From assembly GCF_014698035.1 (NCBI RefSeq), contig NZ_JACJSF010000021.1, positions 51,619 through 115,618 of the forward strand: a stretch of 64,000 bases of DNA, in the 5' to 3' direction. Shown in pieces: positions 1-8,456 of the stretch. The notes beneath the pieces are model-generated. The model was not told where the DNA came from. It saw only the letters and a program-made list of their open reading frames with translations, and ran no database searches. Every line of letters starts with the position of its first letter. Positions within the stretch are counted from its first letter, which is position 1. The DNA is from Desmonostoc muscorum FACHB-395. Its GTDB lineage: Bacteria > Cyanobacteriota > Cyanobacteriia > Cyanobacteriales > Nostocaceae. The position numbers and the translations under genes are program-made.

Positions 1-72
1 CAGGTCTTCTTCAAAAATTCCTCTATGCAAGTGTTTATTATCTTGTTTGGCTTCATTGATTGAGTTAAGCAT
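1..72 (-). CDS. Partial CDS, N-terminus of the next HEP-island gene
   Basis: An ATG at 72 (minus strand) opens 24 codons that run off the window edge; the predicted start is MLNSINEAKQDNKHLHRG. It lies 70 bp downstream of the glycosyltransferase at 143-982 on the same strand, so it would be the next gene of the polysaccharide operon. A weak GGTGAT lies just upstream of the ATG. Too little is visible to assign a family, and the call rests on position and an open frame only. Confidence 0.4.
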   Translation of the reverse strand, partial: MLNSINEAKQDNKHLHRGIFEEDL

Positions 73-142
73 TAATCACCATCTGTCTTTACGTTACTAT
101 TAATTAGATTCCTCATATCAATAGAGGCTTATCTTCATCAAC

Positions 143-982
143 TTATATGCCAACATTAAACCAAAGCTTGTGTCTAACATCACTCACATAATGTCTGAGA
201 GCAATGTTTTTACTTGCAGATTTATCTGGATAAATAAACTGATCTTCTACATTGAGAACATATTTATTTGAGCATAGAGGTTTACCATGATTGTGGTGCA
301 TGGTCAAATGTACAATTGTTTGCTCAGTAAAATAACTAGGAACTTCTTGAAGATTTGCTAAACGTTCGATAGCAAAATTCCAGTCAAATTCATGCCTAAA
401 TAATATAAATCCACCATTTACAGGATTCAATTTTTCAGACTCATCATAAATAATTCGCTCGTCAAGTGACATCGAACAATCAGGTAGATAAAGAGAGTAT
501 TTTTCGTCCGACTTACTCAAATCAATTAAGTCAATCCCGCCAGGAAAAAATAAAATATCCGAATCAGTGTAAATCGTAGTACCATTAACAGGAATCGACA
601 TCAATGCCGACAACTTTCTGCCCATTGGATGCAGTTGGGCATAATCAAGAACACATTGAGGTAAATCTGTTCTCAGGAAGTTTTGTAAAAGTATTACCTG
701 AACGCAGGGATGGATACGGCGGAGCAAATTACAACTAGAATCAGTATAACTGCCATCGGAGACTACAGTAAATATCTCTGGAATACCGACATGACGAATG
801 AATGAGCGAATACTTGCCACTTGTTCTGGTAGATCGCGTTCGCATGATAAGGCATAGATACTTACCGGAACTTGCCGAGTTTGCTTTATCGGGATGTTGA
901 CAATCTGAGAAATGGCTGCTTTATATAGAGAACGATTAAATTTACCCTGAATTTTAGCAGTGTGGTAGCCTATATTTACCAT
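143..982 (-). CDS. Putative glycosyltransferase (GT-A-like, DXD motif)
   Basis: A 279-aa soluble protein without a signal peptide. Residues about 130-150 read TIYTDSDILFFPGG, a DXD-type metal/nucleotide-sugar site after a hydrophobic strand, as in GT-A glycosyltransferases; later NPVNGGFILF resembles the acceptor-side loop of GT8-like enzymes. This points to sugar transfer in the cytoplasm during polysaccharide assembly. It is the last complete gene of the minus-strand polysaccharide island and follows the HepA-type exporter by 106 bp. The exact GT family and sugar cannot be told from sequence. The ATG start is preceded by AAGGAAAAATAA, a plausible ribosome binding site. Confidence 0.7.
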   Translation of the reverse strand: MVNIGYHTAKIQGKFNRSLYKAAISQIVNIPIKQTRQVPVSIYALSCERDLPEQVASIRSFIRHVGIPEIFTVVSDGSYTDSSCNLLRRIHPCVQVILLQNFLRTDLPQCVLDYAQLHPMGRKLSALMSIPVNGTTIYTDSDILFFPGGIDLIDLSKSDEKYSLYLPDCSMSLDERIIYDESEKLNPVNGGFILFRHEFDWNFAIERLANLQEVPSYFTEQTIVHLTMHHNHGKPLCSNKYVLNVEDQFIYPDKSASKNIALRHYVSDVRHKLWFNVGI

Positions 983-1088
983 TTATTTTTCCTTGTTAAA
1001 ATTATCAATAACTGAGTAGAGAAATGAATTCGTAATTTATATTTTGTAAATTACGAATTACAGGGCGTAGCCCATTACGAATTACGAA

Positions 1089-2930
1089 TTACGAATTATA
1101 GTATTGCATCTGGTGATATTCCCACAGCTTGCCTTGGCGTGCGAGTAATTCTTGATACTTGCCCTGTTCTACTATCCGTCCTGCTTCTAGTACTACGACT
1201 TTATCTGCTTTCGCAATAGTAGAAAGACGGTGAGCGATCGCAATTACTGTTCTACCCACAGATAGCTTTTCTAATGAATCTTGAATTAAGCGCTCGGATA
1301 CAGAATCTAGGGCGCTAGTTGCTTCATCCAAAATCAAAATTTCTGGGTTCCGTAGTAGCGCCCGTGCGATCGCAATTCGCTGTCTTTGTCCTCCAGATAA
1401 TCTAACACCCCGATCTCCCAATTGGGTATTAAAACCTTCGGGCATTTCTAAAATAAATTCCAGCGCATTCGCTAATTTAGCAGCTTCTTGAATTTGCTCA
1501 TTAGTGGCTTGTGGAGTTCCATAAGCAATGTTTTGCCAAACATCAGTATTGAAGATAAATGTATCCTGACTGACAACAGCTATTTGACGACGTAGAGAGT
1601 TAATTTCAAACAGTCTTATATCAACTTCATCGAGATAAACATTTCCCTCTGTTGCATTATAAAAGCGAGGGATTAAATCAGCCAGAGTTGTTTTACCAGC
1701 ACCAGAGGCTCCAACTAGTGCAGTCATTTTCCCCTTCTCAATGGTTAGGGTAATGTTATGTAGCACTATGTTTTGGTCATCGTAACCGAAATCTACAGAT
1801 ACTAAATTTATTGCCCTTTCTAAAGCTTTAAATTCAAGCTTTCCATTCTTAAAATAATATTTATCGTCACTTTTCAACAGATTTTTAATATTGTCTGCTG
1901 AACCGTGTAAGGTACTGAGAAATGCCCGCGTGCCATTAATATCTTGAACAAACGGGACAAAGCGAAATAGCACAAAGAAAAATGTTAACAAAGAAGCGAC
2001 TTGTAGCGTTCCATTACTAACCAGGCTAGTGAATGCCAAAACAATCATTCCCACCAACACCGTAGTAGCTGCTCCTTCGGCAATTGGTTTGACAAGTGTC
2101 CATGTGAATACAACTTTAGTTGTAGAACTCACCACCTTATCGCTAGCTTTGTAGTAACGCTGGCGTTCAAATTCTTGAGTACCACAAGAATGAACAGTGC
2201 GAATACCATTAATAAATTCTATGGCTGTTGATGTAAAGTTAGCATTAGCAGTTGTCATGCCAAAACTGGATTCTCTAACTCTGGCATTCAGATTAGATAA
2301 CCCTACACCTAAAAGTGTAAATAGTAATGCTGAAATTACAGTTAGTTGCCATGATATCAAAAACATTGAGATTAAGTAGACAAGAGTTGTTATGCCTCTA
2401 GTTACTAAAAAGGCTGCACCACTGAAACCCTGTCTAATTCTTTCTATTTCTGTGGTTATTGTGTTAATTAGTTCACCAGAACGAGTTTTGGCAAAGTAAC
2501 TTAACGATAAGGATTGTAATTGTTCAAAAATTTGCTTGCGTAAGCGATCGCCAAAATGCAGTTGGGATAATTCAGTATAAACTAGTCCAAAATAATTGAA
2601 AGCGACACGTAACCAAGTACTTAATAATATCAGTGAAGATATGCGGTATAGGCGGTTAATTGATGATGACTTAGATCCTAAAATTAAAGTATCAAACCAT
2701 TCTATTCCTGTTTGGACAGGTTGAGCATTTGGAGTAGTTAAGCTTTGTAAGAATGAGAGTAAAAACCCAATGCTTACTCCTTCAAAGGTTGCTGCTAAAA
2801 TTGAGAATGTCAGAGCTAAAATTACTATTTTGCGAAAGTGTTTAAATTCTCGCAATATCAAATAGTTGTCTTGCCAAAAGCTGGAAGCTTTGAGCAGACT
2901 ACGGAATTTTTGAGGGAGTTGGGAATTCAT
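1089..2930 (-). CDS. hepA: HepA-type ABC exporter, fused permease and ATPase
   Basis: A 613-aa half-transporter. The N-terminal half (about 35-345) has six hydrophobic helices of an ABC type-1 transmembrane domain. The C-terminal half is the nucleotide-binding domain with Walker A GASGAGKTT (about 410), signature LSGGQRQRIAIARAL, Walker B ILILDEATSALD and the H-loop IAHRLST. Length and context match Anabaena HepA (about 607 aa), the inner-membrane exporter needed to deposit the heterocyst envelope polysaccharide layer. It works as a homodimer, presumably exporting lipid-linked saccharide. It sits downstream of hepC, as in Anabaena. All ATPase motifs are intact. MsbA-like lipid flippases share the fold, so the name rests on synteny as well as sequence. 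Confidence 0.85.
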   Translation of the reverse strand: MNSQLPQKFRSLLKASSFWQDNYLILREFKHFRKIVILALTFSILAATFEGVSIGFLLSFLQSLTTPNAQPVQTGIEWFDTLILGSKSSSINRLYRISSLILLSTWLRVAFNYFGLVYTELSQLHFGDRLRKQIFEQLQSLSLSYFAKTRSGELINTITTEIERIRQGFSGAAFLVTRGITTLVYLISMFLISWQLTVISALLFTLLGVGLSNLNARVRESSFGMTTANANFTSTAIEFINGIRTVHSCGTQEFERQRYYKASDKVVSSTTKVVFTWTLVKPIAEGAATTVLVGMIVLAFTSLVSNGTLQVASLLTFFFVLFRFVPFVQDINGTRAFLSTLHGSADNIKNLLKSDDKYYFKNGKLEFKALERAINLVSVDFGYDDQNIVLHNITLTIEKGKMTALVGASGAGKTTLADLIPRFYNATEGNVYLDEVDIRLFEINSLRRQIAVVSQDTFIFNTDVWQNIAYGTPQATNEQIQEAAKLANALEFILEMPEGFNTQLGDRGVRLSGGQRQRIAIARALLRNPEILILDEATSALDSVSERLIQDSLEKLSVGRTVIAIAHRLSTIAKADKVVVLEAGRIVEQGKYQELLARQGKLWEYHQMQYYNS

Positions 2931-3011
2931 CGATTTTATAATAATAGTTTGGCAAGGTAGATAGACTGCTATGGATCGATATTGGGGAGTTAAGGGTTAA
3001 TTCTTTTTTTG

Positions 3012-3078
3012 AACGAACCGCAGAGGCGCAGAGAACACAGAGGAAGAGAAGGAAGAAATGCTTAACTGAACTGTATTG
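3012..3078. repeat. Dispersed CAGAG-type repeat, copy 1
   Basis: Contains GAACGAACCGCAGAGGCG and, further on, CTTAACTGAACTGTATTG. The same arrangement recurs at 60364-60425 as the right half of a MITE-like element, and shorter copies occur at 11901, 12048, 25718, 37082 and 54315. It lies in the hepC-hepA gap. Confidence 0.75.
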
Positions 3079-3145
3079 CTACGTAAGCAATTTTTGCGTT
3101 AGTCTCGGTGCGGTAGATGAAATCATCAATTACCGCACAGATGTA

Positions 3146-3865
3146 TTACAGGGTTTGGCTATCTAGATGTAAGAGGTGAGACTGTGCTTCTAGTTCCCAA
3201 GAAGGTTTAATTTCTGGTAGTTTATTTAGCTGTACTGCATCTTCTAAAGTCCAACCATGAGATCCAGTCAAACTCATGTCACCGCGCAGCACGTTAAATA
3301 ACTGGGGCAGATTGTCGAGATTATATTTACCCATCCAATGCGCTAGCGGTGTGATGTTGGGCGTGCAAAACTTCATTGCTTGAAAGAGTTTACCCCGTTC
3401 TCCAACACGCCATTCACGACAAAAAAGCGATCCTGGTGAGTAAACCTGCATTAATGCCATCAATCCCAGCATGACTGGACTTACTAATAGCAGCAATACT
3501 AAAGCAGCAATCCAATCAATTAATCGCTGCAATTGTCTCCAGGGTTGATGAGAAGGTTTATTACCAGCAGGTATGCTTAGGAATATTGGTTTTTGAGCTT
3601 CTTGACACGCATCTGCCCAAAACCTGAGCAAAGCCTCACCCAGTTTTGGATCTATGCTTACCAAACTTACTGGAGAATGTTGTAAGCATTTTACTAGCGA
3701 TCGCTTACTATCTAATGCAGGCAGATATGGTTGTTTAACTCGTCCAGGCTGCTTTACCAACAGCTGACCCCGCCGCCACTGGAGTGTGCAACACCCACGA
3801 TTATCTTGGTGTTCCTGGGTTACATCATATAAATTCTCTAGAGATGGAATTATTGAAGCTGTCAT
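3146..3865 (-). CDS. hepC: HepC-type sugar transferase (polyprenyl-phosphate glycosyl-1-phosphate transferase family)
   Basis: A 239-aa protein. Residues about 1-105 are a poorly conserved cytosolic region; about 115-140 (LIDWIAALVLLLLVSPVML) is the membrane hairpin of the bacterial sugar transferase family, followed by the core with NLDNLPQLFNVLRGDMSL. Family members load the first sugar phosphate onto undecaprenyl phosphate at the inner membrane. Gene order beside hepA matches heterocyst HepC. Odd: the family's catalytic Asp-Glu pair (consensus LDELPQL) reads Asp-Asn here, and the usual GPRP after DMSL is replaced by GSHG. The 280-bp gap to hepA holds a dispersed repeat. Confidence 0.8.
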   Translation of the reverse strand: MTASIIPSLENLYDVTQEHQDNRGCCTLQWRRGQLLVKQPGRVKQPYLPALDSKRSLVKCLQHSPVSLVSIDPKLGEALLRFWADACQEAQKPIFLSIPAGNKPSHQPWRQLQRLIDWIAALVLLLLVSPVMLGLMALMQVYSPGSLFCREWRVGERGKLFQAMKFCTPNITPLAHWMGKYNLDNLPQLFNVLRGDMSLTGSHGWTLEDAVQLNKLPEIKPSWELEAQSHLLHLDSQTL

Positions 3866-4484
3866 AATGTCTTTGGGTTTATACAGGAGTGAATTACTGA
3901 GGCGTTATCAAAGGCTATTAATGCCAAAGACCCAAATCCGAATCTTGTTGTAAGTCCAAAAAGTTGGAGATAATTGAGGGCAAAAATATGTTATTGCTAT
4001 TTGCCACTCAGTCAAGCACATATTGTCCAGGATTATGCTGGTGTAGAGGTTTACAAATCAACGTTACTATCAATATTCATGGGCAATCGGTATTTTCCGG
4101 TAACTACTGAAAGTAGAAATATGTAGAGGGAAATTACCCATAAATCTATATCTACGTTTAATTGTACTGAGGTGTTTATTGTGTCGATAGATTTAGCAAA
4201 ACCAGTCCACCCTTGTCTTCTAGCCTTTTTGAAGGTGCTTTAATCTCTAGAATATAAGACTATCTAGAAATAGCGATCACTCAAATAAATTCTTTATTTA
4301 CTCTTTAAAGAGCCAGTAATTTCTCTGAAAACCCATAAAGATCGCATAAATATACGAAAATTTTCCTGATAGCAATAAAATTAAATTTTGTTCATTAAAA
4401 AGTAGGGCATCACAGATGTGCTACCCTACCATGTGTTGTAATTAAACTAATTAGATCCCCGGATCTAACATCTCGCGGTACTAG
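3866..4484. other. Long intergenic region upstream of hepC
   Basis: 619 bp without a convincing ORF, AT-rich, lying between the Wzc-like gene and hepC. It probably holds the hepC promoter and leader. Near 4404-4432 a stretch GTAGGGCATCACAG followed by CTACCCTAC can form an imperfect hairpin and could end transcription from the upstream gene. I could not identify a specific regulator site. Confidence 0.4.
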
Positions 4485-6734
4485 CTACTTTTCCACAGCT
4501 TGGCGTAGAGCCAATTGCTGTTGTTTGATATAAGGTACGTAATTACTGCTAGAGTTTGATACTCCGTTAGCTACAACCCCAATCAGGTTTAACTTACTTA
4601 GCATTGCTGTAGCCTGAGTCAACTGGCTTCGTGTCACAATACCAATGCTTGCCACCATGACCACGCTACGACAAGATGATGCAGTAAGCATGGCATCCAC
4701 CAAACCAAGAACTGGGGGAGCATCTATGAGTACCAAATCATAGTTTTCCTCAAAAGCTGCCATCAATTGAATCATGCGAGGAGAACTCAACAGATTAGCT
4801 GGGTCAGCAGGTTTGGGCCCAGCAGTTAAAATATCGATGTAGGCGGAACCTGCGTATTGAAGACTAATCTGGCTGGGTAGACTTGCATCACTCGCTAGTA
4901 GAGTTGAAAGCCCCTGTTCATTAGGAAGATTCAGTTGGTGGTGCAGGCTGGGATCGCGTAAGTTGGCATCAATTAGTAATACCCTTTTGTGTAAACGGGC
5001 AGCACTCATCGCTAAACCTAACGCCAAAGCTGACTTACCCTCATCTGGTAAAGCTGAGGTAATCATCAAAGATTTTAAGTTAGCAACAGTATTTAAAAGT
5101 TCAATGTTCTTGTAAATCAGATCCAGCGATTCCCAACGCGGTGGAGATTGCAATACTTGAATTGTCCAAGGGGCGAGAACTTCTGGCTTGCCAAAGGGCA
5201 ATTTAATCATTGATTCTCTGGGTTTAGCTGGCGGCAACTTGGGGGTTGTTCCTAACAAAGGTAGAGCCATTTGCTTCTCTAACTCAGCAGTGGTATGAAC
5301 TGCATCATCAGCCGAATCTCGAATAAAGGCGGCAATGCCTCCTAACATCAACCCAACCACAGCACCTAACAGCAAGTTCTGTTGAAGATTGGGGCCTAAT
5401 TGTGCGCCTTTTTGAGGATCTTCTACCACTTCCCAATTAAAACCACCCTTGGAGAGTTCTTGCCGCAATTGCTGTTCTGCTCTTAAAAGCTGCTCTAATC
5501 TTTCACGACTAAATTGCAACTGCGGTAGCATCCGATTGTAATAAGCCAAAAGAGGCGGGAAGCGTTTGATTTCCAAACGTAACTCGTTTTCTTTCTGAGC
5601 TAAACTTTGATCGCGGGCAGTTAAAGCAACTATAGTTGTCTGCGTTTCTACTAACTGACCAGCAAGGCTAAGATCAATTTGGCCAAGTTGTCCTTTTTCA
5701 AGAAGAGAGTCTCCAGATGTGAATGCACTAGCAGACTTTTCACCTAAAGTTCTTCCTACTTCTTGTTGCAATAATTCCTTCTGGCCCTGAAGCTGTTCTT
5801 TGAGCTTTTGCACACTTGGAGTCTGATCTGTAAAGCGTAAGCGTTCTTGCGCTAGTGCCAATTCGCTTTTTTGGATTTCATTCAGTAAGCCTTGATAGCG
5901 AGTAGACTGACTCAGGCGAGAAGCAACTAGAGCATTTTGAGGAGAACGGTTAAGTTGTTCTTCCAAAGATTTTTGGCGTGCTAAGGCTTCGCCATACTGA
6001 GCGCGAGTTGTCTGTCTTTCTTGAGCGATATTATTTAAAGCTGTCTCAATCGCTTTGGCCTGTGACTCTGGATCAATTAAGTTCTGATTTCTGCGAAACC
6101 TTTGTAAATTAGTCTCAGATGCGTTTACTTCTTCACTGGCTTTACTTAACTGTTCCCTAATAATTTGCAGACCTTTTTGTAACCGTGAAGTCTGCTGTTG
6201 TTTGTTATATTCCAGATAAACTTGTCGAATTGCACCCAGAACTTTTTGTGTCTTTTCTGGATCTCCAGCAGTGTATTCGACTTGAAAGATTTTTGTAGCG
6301 ACATTATCTTCTTTGCTTCTCAATTGAGTTAAGACTAAAGAAGCTTTAATTTCACCTGTACTGATATCTGGATAATCAGACTGAAGTTTATCAACTGCTT
6401 TTTGGATAAGTCCAGAACTCTGCATCAAGTTAAGCTGAGTTGCTGTATCTATGACAATATTAGAGTCAGTAAACTGGCTATCTACTCCTGCTCCTTCTTT
6501 CTTACCTTGATAGTTAGATTCTACTAGCAGTTGCATTGAACTTTTATAAGTTGGTTTAGTTTTTAAAGTTACGATGCCTGCTATAGCAATAGAACTAATT
6601 AATACTGCTAAAAACCAAGGAAATCTTCGCACAAATACGGCAAATAATTGTCCGTAACTTGGTTCAGTTTCAGAGGCTGGATTTATTTGAGGATTTAGGC
6701 TAGTTTGAACCACTTTTATTATCCTTGTCTTCAA
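4485..6734 (-). CDS. Wzc-like polysaccharide co-polymerase / BY-kinase
   Basis: A 749-aa inner-membrane protein. The N-terminal Wzz domain starts with a helix at about 35-55 (FPWFLAVLISSIAIAGIVTL), a long coiled coil spans about 180-430, and a second helix lies at about 455-475. The cytoplasmic C-terminal P-loop domain has Walker A SALPDEGKSALA (about 560), Walker A' VLLIDANLRDP and Walker B LVLIDAPP, the signature of bacterial tyrosine autokinases. Such proteins set chain length and couple polymerisation to export. The C-terminal tail has only two tyrosines (NYVPYIK) rather than a rich cluster. The position directly upstream of hepC suggests it serves the same polysaccharide. Confidence 0.85.
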   Translation of the reverse strand: MKTRIIKVVQTSLNPQINPASETEPSYGQLFAVFVRRFPWFLAVLISSIAIAGIVTLKTKPTYKSSMQLLVESNYQGKKEGAGVDSQFTDSNIVIDTATQLNLMQSSGLIQKAVDKLQSDYPDISTGEIKASLVLTQLRSKEDNVATKIFQVEYTAGDPEKTQKVLGAIRQVYLEYNKQQQTSRLQKGLQIIREQLSKASEEVNASETNLQRFRRNQNLIDPESQAKAIETALNNIAQERQTTRAQYGEALARQKSLEEQLNRSPQNALVASRLSQSTRYQGLLNEIQKSELALAQERLRFTDQTPSVQKLKEQLQGQKELLQQEVGRTLGEKSASAFTSGDSLLEKGQLGQIDLSLAGQLVETQTTIVALTARDQSLAQKENELRLEIKRFPPLLAYYNRMLPQLQFSRERLEQLLRAEQQLRQELSKGGFNWEVVEDPQKGAQLGPNLQQNLLLGAVVGLMLGGIAAFIRDSADDAVHTTAELEKQMALPLLGTTPKLPPAKPRESMIKLPFGKPEVLAPWTIQVLQSPPRWESLDLIYKNIELLNTVANLKSLMITSALPDEGKSALALGLAMSAARLHKRVLLIDANLRDPSLHHQLNLPNEQGLSTLLASDASLPSQISLQYAGSAYIDILTAGPKPADPANLLSSPRMIQLMAAFEENYDLVLIDAPPVLGLVDAMLTASSCRSVVMVASIGIVTRSQLTQATAMLSKLNLIGVVANGVSNSSSNYVPYIKQQQLALRQAVEK

Positions 6735-6838
6735 GACTTACGCTAAGAGATACCCCGAAGACTACCTATTTTTCACAACCCGCCGAGAAGGAGAGAGAAA
6801 TTAAATAGGTAATCTTATAGTGTCAAGAAATTCCGAAA

Positions 6839-7939
6839 TCAAATGAATATTTGATGTCCGCTACAAGCTTGGTTAATAATTTGCTCAACTTTCCCAAAGA
6901 AGGCATTCTCTGAGAAGTTTGCTACTGCATGATTACGGATGCGATCGTAATCCCAAGAGATGCCATTGGCTTCTTGTAATGCAATTTGTAGAGATTCAGG
7001 TGTTTGTCTTTTGAAAAAGACTCCTGTTTCACCTGGTATTTGAGTATCTAATACTCCACCGGCACCATAAGCGATAACTGGTGTGCCGCTAGCATTAGCC
7101 TCTACTGGAACTAACCCGTAGTCTTCTAAGGCTGCGACAATAATAGACTTGGCTTTGGAAAACAAGTCTTTACGGGTTCTATCACTTACGTGTCCCAAGA
7201 ACACAATATTTTTTAATGCTTTGGATTTTAACCGTTCTAGTTCTGGCCCGTCACCTGATATTAATAAGTGCCATCCTAGCCAGTTAAAAGCTTCGACTAT
7301 TATATCAAGGCGTTTATAGCTAATCATCCGGGCTGAAGCCAGATAATATTCATCTTTTATATCTGAAAAAACAAATTTACTAGTATCAATTGGATAGTTC
7401 ACCATCATTGCCTTTTTGCCATAAATACTTTCAATACGGCGGGCAACAACACTAGAATTAGCAATGTAAAGGTCAGGTTCCTGTGCATATTTCAGGTCTA
7501 CCTTTCTCATTACTTGAAATACTTGTTCAATTAAAGGTGCAAAATATCTATAGTCTCCGTATTCTCTTAAATAGGTTGCTGTATCCCATAAGAAACGGGT
7601 GACGTTATGGCAAAAGCAAATGTGGTGGGCGTTGGGGTTTTTTCGTACTGCTTTGGCGAAGCTGGTGCTACTGCTAATAATTAGATCGTAGTCTTGCAGA
7701 TCCAAGGAGCGAAAGGCAGGAAAATATAGAGGAGCCATTGACCTAAAATACTTTGCTGCACCAGGGATTTTTTGTAAGAAGGTTGTGTTGACTATGCGAT
7801 CGCCTAGATCAATAGTTTTTTGAGGATCGTACAGAGATGTGAAAATGTCTGCTTCAGGATAACGCTTACAAAGCAGTTCAAATACACGCTCTGCCCCACC
7901 TCGCTGGGTTAAATAATCATGGACTAGAGCAATTTTCAT
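6839..7939 (-). CDS. Glycosyltransferase family 4 (GT-B)
   Basis: A 366-aa protein starting MKIALVHDYLTQRGGAERVF, the glycine-rich N-terminal loop typical of GT4 enzymes. The C-terminal half has ISGDGPELERL and the EX7E-type region ALEDYGLVPVEANASGTPV, which binds the nucleotide sugar. It should add one sugar, with retention of configuration, to the lipid-linked repeat unit in the cytoplasm. It is separated from the Wzc-like gene by 104 bp and shares its direction. Donor and acceptor cannot be read from sequence. Confidence 0.88.
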   Translation of the reverse strand: MKIALVHDYLTQRGGAERVFELLCKRYPEADIFTSLYDPQKTIDLGDRIVNTTFLQKIPGAAKYFRSMAPLYFPAFRSLDLQDYDLIISSSTSFAKAVRKNPNAHHICFCHNVTRFLWDTATYLREYGDYRYFAPLIEQVFQVMRKVDLKYAQEPDLYIANSSVVARRIESIYGKKAMMVNYPIDTSKFVFSDIKDEYYLASARMISYKRLDIIVEAFNWLGWHLLISGDGPELERLKSKALKNIVFLGHVSDRTRKDLFSKAKSIIVAALEDYGLVPVEANASGTPVIAYGAGGVLDTQIPGETGVFFKRQTPESLQIALQEANGISWDYDRIRNHAVANFSENAFFGKVEQIINQACSGHQIFI

Positions 7940-8078
7940 GAATTTGACCTAAAGTTTCGATCGGGTTTGTTTCAAGGCTCCCCAGCAAGTTATTATCAAC
8001 AACTTTAGTGTCCCGCAGTATAGCTTCCTATCCTCTTTACGAAATTCTGGCGAGAAATATGTTGGTAGGGCTTCGGAG

Positions 8079-8389
8079 ATCCCCCCAACCCCCCTTAAAA
8101 AGGCAGGGCTGATTCATTCCATTTCAAACAGGATTTGTCAAGATGGTTAGCAAGAAAATTGTAAGTAAGTGTGACGAAGAGATGAACATTTAAGCACTGA
8201 AATATCAGTAAAATAGTTGGTTTCATCGGCACGCCAGTAACAAAATAACTAATTTTTAATCGCTAGAACCCTTGATTTTTAAAGCTCTTTGGGGAATGAA
8301 TCAGCCCTGCCCTTAAAAAGGGGGGCTTTTTCTGATTCTTTCACCCCCTTTTTAAGGGGGTCGCCGCAGGCGGGGGGATCTTATCCGTT
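8079..8389. repeat. GATCCCCCC-type palindromic repeat interrupted by a MITE
   Basis: The outer arms begin GATCCCCCCAACCCCCC at 8079 and end GGGGGGATC at 8389, with CCCCCTTTTTAAGGGGG near 8343-8360. Together they form a long palindromic element. A related copy at 32231-32352 is uninterrupted. Here the CCTTAAAAAGG segment is split by the 206-bp element at 8104-8309. Confidence 0.75.
8104..8309. mobile_element. MITE with 17-bp perfect terminal inverted repeats
   Basis: Left end CAGGGCTGATTCATTCC (8104-8120) and right end GGAATGAATCAGCCCTG (8293-8309) are exact reverse complements. The element is flanked on both sides by CCCTTAAAAAGG, so a target duplication of 8 to 12 bp is present; the exact length is ambiguous because flank and ends share G/C. 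It has no coding capacity. An uninterrupted version of the target repeat is at 32231-32352. A non-autonomous element moved by a transposase in trans is the likely explanation. Confidence 0.75.
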
Positions 8390-8393
8390 ATAA

Positions 8394-8415
8394 GGGGCGT
8401 ACAGCTGTACACCCC
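8394..8415. terminator. Hairpin downstream of the island's GT4/oxidoreductase gap
   Basis: GGGGCGTACAGCTGTACACC followed by CC forms a tight stem (GGGG/CCCC and GTACAG/CTGTAC). It lies 40 bp past the end of the oxidoreductase gene on the minus strand and could attenuate or process the transcript. There is no clear T-run, so this is a structure call only. Confidence 0.35.
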
Positions 8416-8456
8416 TACAGCCAATTTATTTGTCGCAAATATTTTTGGAATCGATA

